From Lytechinus pictus (taxonomy: Eukaryota > Echinodermata > Echinoidea > Temnopleuroida > Toxopneustidae), in contig NC_087254.1 in assembly GCF_037042905.1 (NCBI RefSeq), positions 9,285,103 to 9,349,102 of the forward strand: a stretch of 64,000 bases of DNA, read 5' to 3'. Made by a program: the position numbers and the translations under genes. Below, piece by piece: positions 12,401 to 24,400 of this stretch (position 1 is its first letter; each line of letters starts with the position of its first letter). The notes beneath the pieces are model-generated. The model did not search any database. It saw nothing but the letters and a program-made list of their open reading frames with translations, and was not told where the DNA came from.

Positions 12401-15400
12401 GTCACCACATCCCCCGCATGCAGTGATTACGAGTCCGACGTCGCCAGCGCCAACGGTATCCCTGACAGGCTTTGGAGTATGCTCCTGGTCGACGACCACG
12501 GGACTATGCCTCGTAAACCATCAACGTAAGGCTCTCCTGTCCTTCGACCGCTCTTATGTTTCATTGTTGTGAAGTTTTGGTTCACCTTTCACTGACAACT
12601 CTATTTGATATTAATCCATTCATCTTGTGTTCATTTATATTTCAACATTTTTTACTTGTTTGAGAATACCATACTAGTGCATGAGTGACTTAAATCTTTA
12701 TTTTTTTCCCATCATTTTTTCTCCATATTGAGGTTCTTTTCCCCCAACAGGATAATATCAATACACATCTTGATTGATAATGCCTCCCAAGTCATATTTT
12801 CTCTTGTTTATTAATCGATATCATGTAAAATGCATGATAAATGTGAAAAATAACATTTTTCCCTCCTGTGGTTTTTCATGATTTGGGTGATTGGTCGGTA
12901 TCGAGTGTACTAATCCATTGTGACATGTGAATCAATATGTTTTCATGTACTTATGTTAACTTCTCAAAAGTATCATGAACTTAGCATTCTATACAATGTC
13001 AGTAAAAAAATATATTAATTCATTGACTGTTGATTTCTGCCATTCATCTAGACTAAGTAAAGAACCATCTGCTCCAAGTTGACAAGTTTAACCTGTTAAC
13101 TACCGAATCCTGTAATTCCCATAGACTTATATACAGGGACCGCCTGGTTCCAGTAGACAATGGGTTAACTTGTTAACTTCCAATTTTTTTATTTCCCATA
13201 GAAGAGACCAATTGATGCCTCATAAATCAAAACAAAAAACAAATGTATAAAGCTAACATTTTTTTTCTGGCATGTTCAAGTTCAAAAGTTTAAACAGTTT
13301 TCTCAATTTACAATGCTTTACAGAAACGTGTTCATAAAGACCACATGTTCACCAAGACTGCTTTACTTGTCTTACTTTGGTAGTCTTTGTAGACAGGTTT
13401 TTACTGTGATATATCAAAATAAATGGATTCATTATATTTGTATGGATATTTGCAAATAGATGATCTTTGTAGTCAGAGGTCTACAAACTTTCGATGGCAA
13501 AATGATGAAAGGGAATTTTTTTTGGGTGTGTTTAAAGAGGGATTTGGCCCTGAGTGAAAGATAGGGCCACGGGGAATCCTTGATGTATTAGCTTTGGGAA
13601 TTTATGTGTAATCTAATGGATTCTGGAAAATCGATTCCCCTTTCTCTCTCGCTACCCCCCCCCCCCCCTGTACCTCTCAACCTGCCATTCTCTGTAACCT
13701 CTATGTATTATCTCTCCTTCCAGCTCTCCTTCCCTCATTCTTTCCATTTTCCCCCTTTATTGATTAAGAACTAACATGATTGAATGTTCTTCGATTGTGG
13801 ATATTTTAAGGGTTTTTAATCTTAGAATCAATCAAATATTCTTGTGTTTTGTGTGGATTATTATAAGCATTATGTTTGTACTATTCCTAGGCAAATAAAC
13901 ATCTGCATTGCAAATCTTCTTATTGTCGATTGTATGAAATGCATTGCTTACTTTTCAAAGGATTATCATGCATCATTTTGCTTGGAGATTATTTGTTTTA
14001 TAATAAAACCACTTCTTTTGAACAAAGTCATTTTTAAAGTGGTGCTGTGTGAAATTCATTGCTTACTTCTCAATAAATATTCATGCAAACTTTCCATGGT
14101 AGGTGTTGGAGGGGGGGGGGGGTTATTATTAAATGTATAAATTGATTTATTTTATTTTGATAGTGATGACGTACAACAAAGTTAATAGCCTCCTCCTTAA
14201 AAGATATTCATTCATAGGGGAGTAGGGGTAGGGGAGTTATTTTATAATAAAACATTATTGAGTCATTTTCTTTTTTTGAAAATCTCATTTTTATAGTGGT
14301 GATGTCCGGAAAGCACACAGCATGGAGAACCTGGTGCCCGGAGACGATAAAAGCAAATCTTCTTCCATCCCTCCATCTCCCCTCGCCCCAAACAAGCTCC
14401 AGAGGAGTCTCTCGGGCAAGAAGAGGGGGGCAAGCACCAACGAGGTGGACTCTACCGGCCTCGGGGGCAGTTCCGTCAAGGATAAGGGCAGGAGAAACTC
14501 CAAATACATTTCCGATCTACAGGGTAAAGTAGTTTATGAATTATCGTTAATGAATTTAGTTATATTGTAGCCTAGCTGGAGGTGCCGTGGCCGATTGGTC
14601 TAAGGCACCTGGCTATACCTAAAAAGTCTGGGGTTCGATCCCCGGCCGTGGCACCTATGGCTGTGAGCAAGGCATTTAATGTGCAATGCTCTTTTATCCT
14701 GCTTTCAAATAAATGGAAATGCTATAGGCATTATTGGTAACTTGGTGTGCACTTGTTTAAAAAAAAAAAAAAAAAGAGCTTTAGCTCCAGCCCATGAGAT
14801 GTGAATTGTATAGTGCACACCTGAGTTAACACCCTTCTGTCAACCAGGTAATTTGTTCATGTTTTTGTTTAGTCTAGCATTTCTATGAGAAACTGTTCTG
14901 AAAAAACTGTCCGTCTAATTTATTTATATATATATATGTCTTTATCAAACCTGAAGAGCAAACAATCAAGAGCAAGGGGACAAATTATTTAAAAGTGAAA
15001 ATTAGCAGGCTGTATTTTATTCCCAAAATTTAGTAAATTAAAGTAAATTTTATATCACATGCAGTCGGTTGTGAACTAAAAGCAGTTTATTCGTAATTCA
15101 AATGTAATTAGAAAATATTACCAAGTCTCGTCTTGCTTGGTAACCCTTGCATATATATAACAGAAGTGTAATAGAATGAAATAGGGCATTTGTTAAAGCT
15201 TTTTTGCATCCTGTTATAATCATCCTAATGAAATTATGAATTCTTGATTATGTAGATTGGATGGGTGGATTCGAGTTGAGTGAAGGGGCATAGAATCCCA
15301 GTTTTATTAACAGGAAGGTCAACTTCAGTTGAGTGATGTCTGCATTATTACAAAAGCGGTGGTACTTTTGATATTGCATTATTATCCAGACAGTACAGGC

Positions 15401-18400
15401 AGTTTGTTCCCGGGGATGGGGGGGGGGGGGCAATAAAATGTATTGCAGTACACACACGTGGCCAAATTATTTCCAAACACCCCCTAAACGAGTTTTTCTC
15501 TGTGTGCAAAATAACCCCCTAAACAAGTTTTTCGCGGGCTTTATTTACACATTTAGGCCCCTAAACAAGTTGTCGCCAGGATATGACCCTGGGGAAAAAG
15601 GTTGGTGGAAAAAAAACCTTAAACACGTTTGGCTAAACTTAAAAAAAAGCTGTGGAAAAAAACATCCCCTAAATGTGTTTGACCCTGCGATTGACCTCTT
15701 TCAAAACTACCCCCTTTTTTGAAAATCGGTGTTTTTGATACCCTTAACGAGAGCACGGGTGGCCCGCGTCCAAAACTGAAAAAAGCACCCCTTTAAACAC
15801 GTTTTTTTGGTCACGTGTGTGTAGAGCAATATATTTGACTCCTCCCCCCCCCCCCCCCCGGGAGTTTGTTGAAATCAAAGGATCTATAGTTTGGCACGAA
15901 ATGCATGACTAGTATTGCTCATACTCCTTCATTTCAGTAGAAAAATCTTACCCTCAAGGTATTGTCCAATACTAGCCAACTGTTCCAATTTAATAGGACA
16001 GTCCATATTTTCTATAAAAAAATTAATTAATTGAATTAATTTTATAAATCCATAATTACCGCATGCCCCTTATTTTGTGAAAAGGCTAGTTATGTCCCTA
16101 TGTTAGAGGCTGTTTGTAACAGTAACCTGTCTGTAACAGCCACACTTTGGGTTTTCCATGTGTGGTCACTATACATAGGTTACACGGCATATGCCTATTC
16201 TACTTGCCAATGATGTTCCCAATGATGAATATTATAGGAAAGGAAATAATGATTCATGATTGGGTTACTGAGGAGAAAATCTTGACAAACATTGATAGTG
16301 TAAATGACAACGTTTTTGCTGCTTCCATCCATTTTTTCAACCTCCAGCTCTGTTTGAGGCAGTGGAGCATCAGGATCTGGATGCAGCGAAATATTGCCTG
16401 GAAGCCAACGGGTTGGACCTGAACCAACCCAACCCAGATGAGTTCACGGTCCTGGACATTGCAGTCATGACCAATAACATGCCCATGTCGAGGATGCTCC
16501 TATCACACGGAGCAAGGGAAAATCCCAGATGTAAGTTCAAGAACTCATTCAATAACAAATTAAATATATACTTTTAAAAAGTTCAAGAATTGATTTGATG
16601 GGAAGCAGTGGTGATTGGTTGTGAGAGGAGTTAAATGGTGGAGATGCTTATAATGATTGAGATATAATGATTATGTTGATTTCGGTAGAGGACTTTGAAT
16701 GATGTTGTGGTTTTGGTCTTGGTGGTTGTTGCTGTTGTTGTTGTTGTTGTTGATGATGATAATGATGACGACTAAAATGGAGATGTCAATAGTGATGGAA
16801 ATTAAGGTGGGGATGATAGTAATGATGAATGTGGTGGTTCTGATGATGATGGTGATGATGATGGTGGTGGTGGTGGTGGTGGTGATGACGATGATGACAA
16901 TGACGATGATGATGATGGTGATGATGATGATGATAATTTCATATTGTTTGGTGATGAAGCCAATGAGAAATAATATTTCCTCACCTATTTCAAGTTATCA
17001 TGATTAAGATAAACTTATTTCATTCGATGAAAACTTATATATTTCCCCCTTTCCTTCCAGTTCTTTTGAAAGATGTCCGACTGAACAAGCTCAATACTCT
17101 GATCAATGAAGCAGAACAAGTCATCCAGGATCTAACGACTCGAGTCGTCAACGGCTCCGGCAATAATAACGCTTCTTCTTCCAGCTCCATCAAGGTGAAT
17201 TTCTTTAATTTTTTTCCATTTTAAAATACAAACTTGCTTCAGCTACCATTTGCAACCTGTCTGTAAAGACTGCATGCTTAATAAATGCCACATTGCTAGC
17301 ATACCATCGTGGCTGAACCCACTTGGTCTACTTTTCAATTTGGTCTAATTACTGTTTGGTCCAAACATAACATGGTCTATACGTCATTTAGTCTCATTCA
17401 TTGTACCTAGATGGTCTAATTTCCATTTTGTCTGATTATTCTTTTGTACTTTGTCAATAATAAATTGTTTGAATAGTTCTTATAGACACTGTAAGTGGTG
17501 TTGACCAAGAAGATATTTTGGGGTAATGCATAAATTGAAATGAAACAAAATGGTAAATGGGTTAAATTGCAATAAGACAAACTACCAGTAGTTAGTAGAC
17601 TAACTGCTTGTATATGAACCAAGATTGGACCATATGGGATGAGAACAACTGGAATGTTGTATACCAATCAACAATTTATGGAAATTTTGGTTGCATAATA
17701 TATGTGTGAAGATTCTTTCACTTAAAATAAAATAGACAGGTATTGACAGTCAGTAATCTCGTTATTTGAGATGTTTATAAAGAATTCACATTGTCTCCAT
17801 AGAACAGAGATCTGGGGAAGTTACAATATCCTTTGCTCGATTTTTTTCTATTCTTAGGATGCTGATAGGCAACTTGTGGATTGGGAATGGCGATACAGGT
17901 TACTCAAACGAATGAAGACAGGCTTTGAACAAGCAAGTATGTCGCCCTCTATTGATAATTTCTGGGAAGTCAAACTTTGCCTTTCTTCTTTCTTCTGTCT
18001 ATATTCTTGATCTTGTTTTCTCCACTTTTTTTCCCTAAATTTTTGGTTCCTCTTTTTCATTTTCTTCCTTTTCTTCTTTCTATCCTTTATTTTCCCATTT
18101 CTGTTTTGTGATCAAGGGAATTTTTAAAATGTTATATTTTGCATTATTGTGTATTTTTAGCCCCCCCCCCCAATTTTGCAATTAGTTCACCTCAATCAAA
18201 ACACCTAAGAAAGTTATTTTTCTTATTTATACAATCGCAAGTGCAGAATAGATTCTATTTGTTTTGTCATTCTTCCTGTTATGGTTTTAAATGCTCAATT
18301 GATGAAAAAGGTTGAGATAACAAAAAGATCTGATAATATAGATCTTTCATCATACAAAAAGGTGGAAAGGATTCATTATTATCTAGACAAGGCACCAAAC

Positions 18401-21400
18401 TATTACGCAAAACGAGACCAGCAAAACAATGCTTCGGACCAAATCATACTTTCAAATGAAATTAGTCTGATGTCACCGATGCTAGATAAGCTAGAGGTCG
18501 GAGATCAATAGCATAGATAACCCGTCCTCAGGCGTGTGGAGTGATGTCATCACCTTTGTCGTTTATGATGATGGATTTAGACCAATCAGAAGCCTCGATA
18601 GACAAATGCAATTTCAGATACAGACAAAGATGAAGTTGGTGGATGAGTAATGGCGTATATCCACCCTCATTAGTTGTGATAACTGTGGCCCATTTTGAGC
18701 GGAAAGTGGGGTAATTAATACCTTCCCTGCGCTAGATGGGTGACAATTAGCATCGTGCTCCCAGGTAGATCACCGGTTGTTCATTTCAGTGTTTTGGTAT
18801 TATCTCTATTTTTGACAATCAAGTGTGTTTTTAATAAAATTTATTGTTGTTTATTTTTTTTTGAAATGTTTCACAGATTTTGAAGCGCAATTCTCAGTTT
18901 TTTGTATTCATATACTTGAATATTAAAAAGTCACAAAGGATCAACTTTTCAAGCTGTATATATTTTTTCTGTAATGATGATAATCTAACACATCTATCAC
19001 TGATGCATTTGTTTGTTTATATCAAAAGTGTGTTATTTTTTTTGAACGGGGAAAGTGTTATCTATTATCATTTCTCCCTTTTCATTGTATTTCTGGTGAT
19101 GAGCAATGAGGCATTGTGTGGTGTGGTCACTTTGAAGAAAGAAAGAAAAAAAGAGAAGATTACTAATACTGAGATCCAAAAGAATCCACATGATTATATC
19201 TCTATTTCCTGATGAGCATGTTTGCCATGTTTACATTATAACAAATTTTCTTCTTTTTTCCCCTTTGCTTTCTCAAGGAGTACCTGACATACCAGCTATG
19301 GTGCGGTTATACACAGCCAGTAGCTCATCCCTCCTTGTCACGTTTGAGGAGCCGTTGAACATGAATGGTGCCTCGGCTACCCGGTTTAAAAGTAAGTATA
19401 ATCTTTCTCATGACATTACTGATAATTACTTATTTATAATCCTGTTCCTTTGTAAAGTTGCATTAGGGTAATTTGTACTGTATTATAGTAACCTTTCCAG
19501 ATTAACTGTCCGACACTTATATGACACGCATGTGTTGATAGTGTCGTTAATTTTTTATCAATCAATCAATCAAATTCAAATACATGTAGATTAAAAATGA
19601 CATATGTGCCTGTATATACAATGCAAACAAGTAAAAAAAAGTGCATAATATGATATAAAATAACATATTATCAATGAATAGAACATTTGCCCTGATTGAT
19701 TATTATCAATGAATAGAAGAAAACCTGAACGAAATAGAGGCCTTGTGAGAATAAATTCTCGAAAAGAGAGAAATTTATAATATGTATTACACCGGTATAT
19801 CTGAATCATCAATGTGAAAGAGAAGAAGACATTGAATATAATAACTTATTTTTCTTCTGTTTGCTTTCCTTTTTGCAGTTGAATGGAGCCAAAACGAAGA
19901 CTTCTGTCCTTTAGCTGGGGAACATATACTGTATCACTTTAGCAACCTCAAATATACTATACAAGGGCTAACACAGGTAAGAAATTCACCAAATTAAAGT
20001 ATCACATTCTATTTATCCAGGGTAGCCACTTGATTTATAAAAATGCTCTTCCAATGTGCCTTGCTTTACAAAATTTAATGCCGAGTGCTTAGCTCGAGAG
20101 CAGAATGTCCCGTTCTGGTGAGTTATTGATGTGATTCGGCTGGCCGTGGATTGAACCTTAGACCTTCCTGTTCATGAGGTGGTCACTCTACCACTGGGCC
20201 ACTATGCCCGGTATCAGACTAGGGCTTGTGAAACTCTGACAATTGTCCTTTTTTTCTTTCTGCTTGTTGTACAGTGAAATATCCAATCGTTTCAAATTAC
20301 TTTAAGAGTTTCTTGGCATGTTTAAGATATTTTGTATAACCTATGAAATGTTATTAAACTGTGAGTTGACTGCAATAATGCCACAACGGAATTGACATTG
20401 ATATTCAGCCATTTTTGTGCAAGAAGTGTAAACTACTATACTACTATACTACTTTATATCGTGTTTGTAGCGAAAGAGCAAGTTTGACACTGTCATGGTT
20501 CTCTTGACAAATCTATTTAATCTAATTCATAAATTGGTTATGATTACATATTAATTTTAATATCATTTAGTATGGTTTGTTTCGTTTTATGTGCAATTCC
20601 ATTTGTACATCACACTCTTTGTTGTGGATCTCAGACATGTTGATTTAAATTCCTTTTTTTCTAGAAACTAAATCTTAGACTAACACTGTTGCGTATTGAA
20701 TTAATCTGTGTTGTGGAGAGCTGTGAAAGTGGTAGTTATTTTTCTAATGTCTCGTAGATGACTGAGATATATGTTCCATGCAATTATAAGTCGGTCTAAA
20801 TATGAAAGCTTTCCTTTTCTTACTTCCAAAGAAAGAAACTTTTTTATCCTTGTTGAGGGTTCTAAATCAACAGATTGAGGACAACGTCTTCATTTGGGTC
20901 CTATTTTAATCCCTTGGTTCTTACCCAAATCCGTTTTAATCCATGGAATTAAGATATACTCAGTGAGCTCAGTACTACAGATATATATTTGAATCTAGTC
21001 AATTACCCAATACCTCCCGTATACACTTTCATTTTTAAAGGAGAATAACTGTTGCAACTTTTTTGTTCAAAAATATTGCTTACTTATGATATAAGTTACA
21101 AGTGTTATATATAAATCAATGTCATGGTTACTGAAAAGTATTTTTTTCATTATCCAATGACTGTCTATGAATTAAAGAAGGGTTTCGAAAACCTGGGATG
21201 AACAAAGTCATGTATATTTATTAAGACTTCCAAGACTGGCATTTTTTTATATATCATCTAAACCCCCTAGGGCACATTCAGTTTATTGGGCAAAATTCGT
21301 TGTCATCTCCTTTTCTCTCTTAAAAAAAAATACATTACCGCATTTTGCAAGGTAATGTATTTATGTCATATATGATATTGAATATTTTTGCAAACAAAGC

Positions 21401-24400
21401 TTTACCTTCAGTTAATTGTCGTGAATAAATTTTGGCTTTGATTGAAACCGACCCAACATTGATATAATGAGTTGATGATCATTCTACCGCATGATTGGCT
21501 TATGTAGTTACTTGGATAACAAAACGATTTGCTAAGAAATTCATAGACTTGGAGTCAATTGCAATCTAATAGCCTTACAAGATGTGGGAATTTTAATTTA
21601 AAAGTTTCTTTCTTTAAATTTGAGTTTATACATAATTAATAAAAAGTAAGACAGAACATTAATAACTTTATAGAACAGAAAAATATGCATGTTCTTCTAG
21701 TCATAGTCTGTTTGGGATTTAATGCAGTTCATTAGTAATAAAATGAGTTAGACTATTTTATGGACTTAAAAGAATGTTTTAAAGAGAATATATCAAAAGA
21801 GGTGTATGTATATATGTATCTTCTGATTTAATGCAGTTTACAAAGTCCTACAAAATATGTTAATCATACTGTTCATGGATTGTTCAAGAAAGAAAAAGCA
21901 GACTCTGTTTATTAATTTCTAAAGAACAAAGTAGCAAATGATCATGTTTGTTTTCTAGTCAGAAGTCCGATGAGAATTTTGTCATCAAGAATTGTAGATT
22001 TGATTGTTTTGGTGTGAGGTACATGTATGTATTCTTGGCAGTCTTGCACCAATTGATCAACACTTCCTCTCTGTCCTCAAACTGAGGACTAAAACCCTTG
22101 AATATTGCCTCTTCCCTCGAATTACCCAACGTTTGAAGGCAAATTGGGCAAGGATGTAGTTAAGTGTCAAAAACTACCTGTCATTGTGGATGAATTACAC
22201 CCAAGTTCAACAGGGAGGGTTAGCTGGGTGTCAAAGGAGAGTGTGTGTGCCAAGTCACAAATGCAGTTCCTTATAGAATCAGTTAAGACCATGAGAGGGA
22301 AAATGTATCTTGTTTTCATCTCCAAGTGAGAATGTCATGAAAGTTGGAGAGTGATATGCTTTTCACACTGCAATTTTTTTCCTTAACCCACTTTGTTTTC
22401 ACACTATTTTTTTAGCAAAATGGGCTAGCACGGTAAATCGTATGGTACTATCTGGCCCTGCAAAAAAGCAGGGTTAGCCGGCTTATTGTGGTGCTAGCAC
22501 CACAATTGCGGTGCTTAGAGATGCAGTGTGAAACAAAAGCATTAGCCAATCACAGAAGTCAAAATTGCACGTTATCGTGCTCTGTATGATAAAAATCATC
22601 AATATTCATGAGCTGTGCGCAAGTCCGGGTTAAGGCGTTAACCCCGGCTAAGCAAATAGAATGGGGTTAAGAAAGACAGTGTGAAACCCCAAAAAGATAG
22701 TATGGGGTTAAGGATAGTCTGGGGTTAAGGATAGTATGGGGTAAGGAAATCCAGTGTGAAAAGCATATGAGAGTGTTTAAAGCCATGGGCCAGGTATTCT
22801 TAAGTCCAGTTTAACTGAGGCCAAGGTCTCACCCTGTGCCAAAATTACGGGAAGCAAAAAAATTTAAAATCTTGTTAACATTGTATGTTCAATGTGCTCT
22901 TTAATCAGGCAATTACAAGGAAGAATACTAATTAAGTTATTATTCCCAGACAGTTATGAATGATCTGAGTAAACGATAAGCTGATTGAACCTGTAGCGTG
23001 AAAAATTGGTGTCACAAATGAATATCCAGAATTAAACCACAACTTTAGACCAGAGTTTAAATCAGACTCGAGTTCAGAATACGGATCAAGTGGTTTGAAG
23101 CGTCACAATTGACCATCAAGCCAAGTCAGAGTCAAAGTTCCATTGTTTTCACAGAGAGGAAATGTGAGGGAAAATGTTTTGAGAACTGTTCTCTTGTCAG
23201 TAAATGAATTCCTCAAAGTTTAAGGTGGTGGGGGCTTTTAAGTGTCGAATGTGATACCCCTGCCAAGTTATGACTCTTGTTCCCCTGTGTCGCTTTTATT
23301 GTGAGCTAATGTGAGGGAAATCGTTTTGAAAAAAAGGAAAATGTGTTTTGTATTCATGTCTAATTTTATGAAAGAAAATGGGTTAGGGTAGGCATGGATT
23401 GAAGTTTCAATAAGTGTTTATTGATTGATGGGGGCCTATTGTCAACGACTTGTTCCCACTGTTCGGATCGAGGTTTTGAATCTGCCATTGTGCCGATTGC
23501 TGTGCACAGCTTCGTAATGTGACTATTCAGAGGAACTGCTACCAGCATGTACTTCCATAGTAGACCCATTGTTTTATTTCCAGAAGGTTTCTTTTTTGTC
23601 TGTACAAGACAGCATTTTCTAAAACTTTGCAGGCAATATATCATAAACTGATTTAAATGATTTCAAACTCTATTACAAACAGCAAACATTCGCAATAATG
23701 TGTGCTATTTGATACAAGTATGATGAAAAACCCAGAACAAACGGTGTATCTATCTGTTTTATCTGACTCACCATCTTCCAAAATTTCCATTTAAAAGATT
23801 TCCGACAACTTTATGGAAAGTAGCTATATTGTCCTAGCATAGTACGGATGCCCTTTGGAACAATAACAAAAATGTATCCCTTTTAGGTAAAAAAATACAC
23901 CTGGTTGGAGAGTAGTAAACTAAATTTAAATATGGTCAATTGCAACATCTACTGTAACTCTATTCTATCAAAAAATTGAAAGCTTCCATAGTGAAATATG
24001 ATAATTTCGAGGAAATACAGAGTAAGCTATAAAACTAATATGCATTTGCAAATTTGTGTAACAATTTATTTAGGGATGATAGATATAGATTTGACCTTAT
24101 TGTTATACATTTGAATAGTGGCTCGTGATATAAAGAGTTCGGGCATTTTTTTTTCTAGGTGATGGTGGTGGTGGTAGGGGTAATCGGACTGCCCAGTGGT
24201 GTTAACATGCTTTTCTGTCCAGGAAGGGAGGGGAAAATCAATAGTTTAGTGTAGCATGATGAAAGGATTTAATAGAACCGGGATTCTGGGAGGATGAATT
24301 TGGTTGATGTTGTGGGGTTGAAAGGAAACAAAGGATATATGCTTGAGGGGAGATACATGTCTCCCATTGTTATTAGGAAATTGTTCAGCGGCTTTGGGGT

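Larger units (their letters stand above)
14524..16347 (+). other. Intron 5
   Basis: Holds a tRNA-derived SINE (14581-14775) and a 456-bp inverted-repeat element with a clean 6-bp target duplication (15408-15863). The rest is AT-rich without recognised features. Confidence 0.7.

Noticed and set aside
14581..14655. Functional tRNA gene
   Set aside because: A and B boxes and T arm are good, but there is no convincing anticodon arm. The sequence continues into a SINE body with a poly(A) tail.
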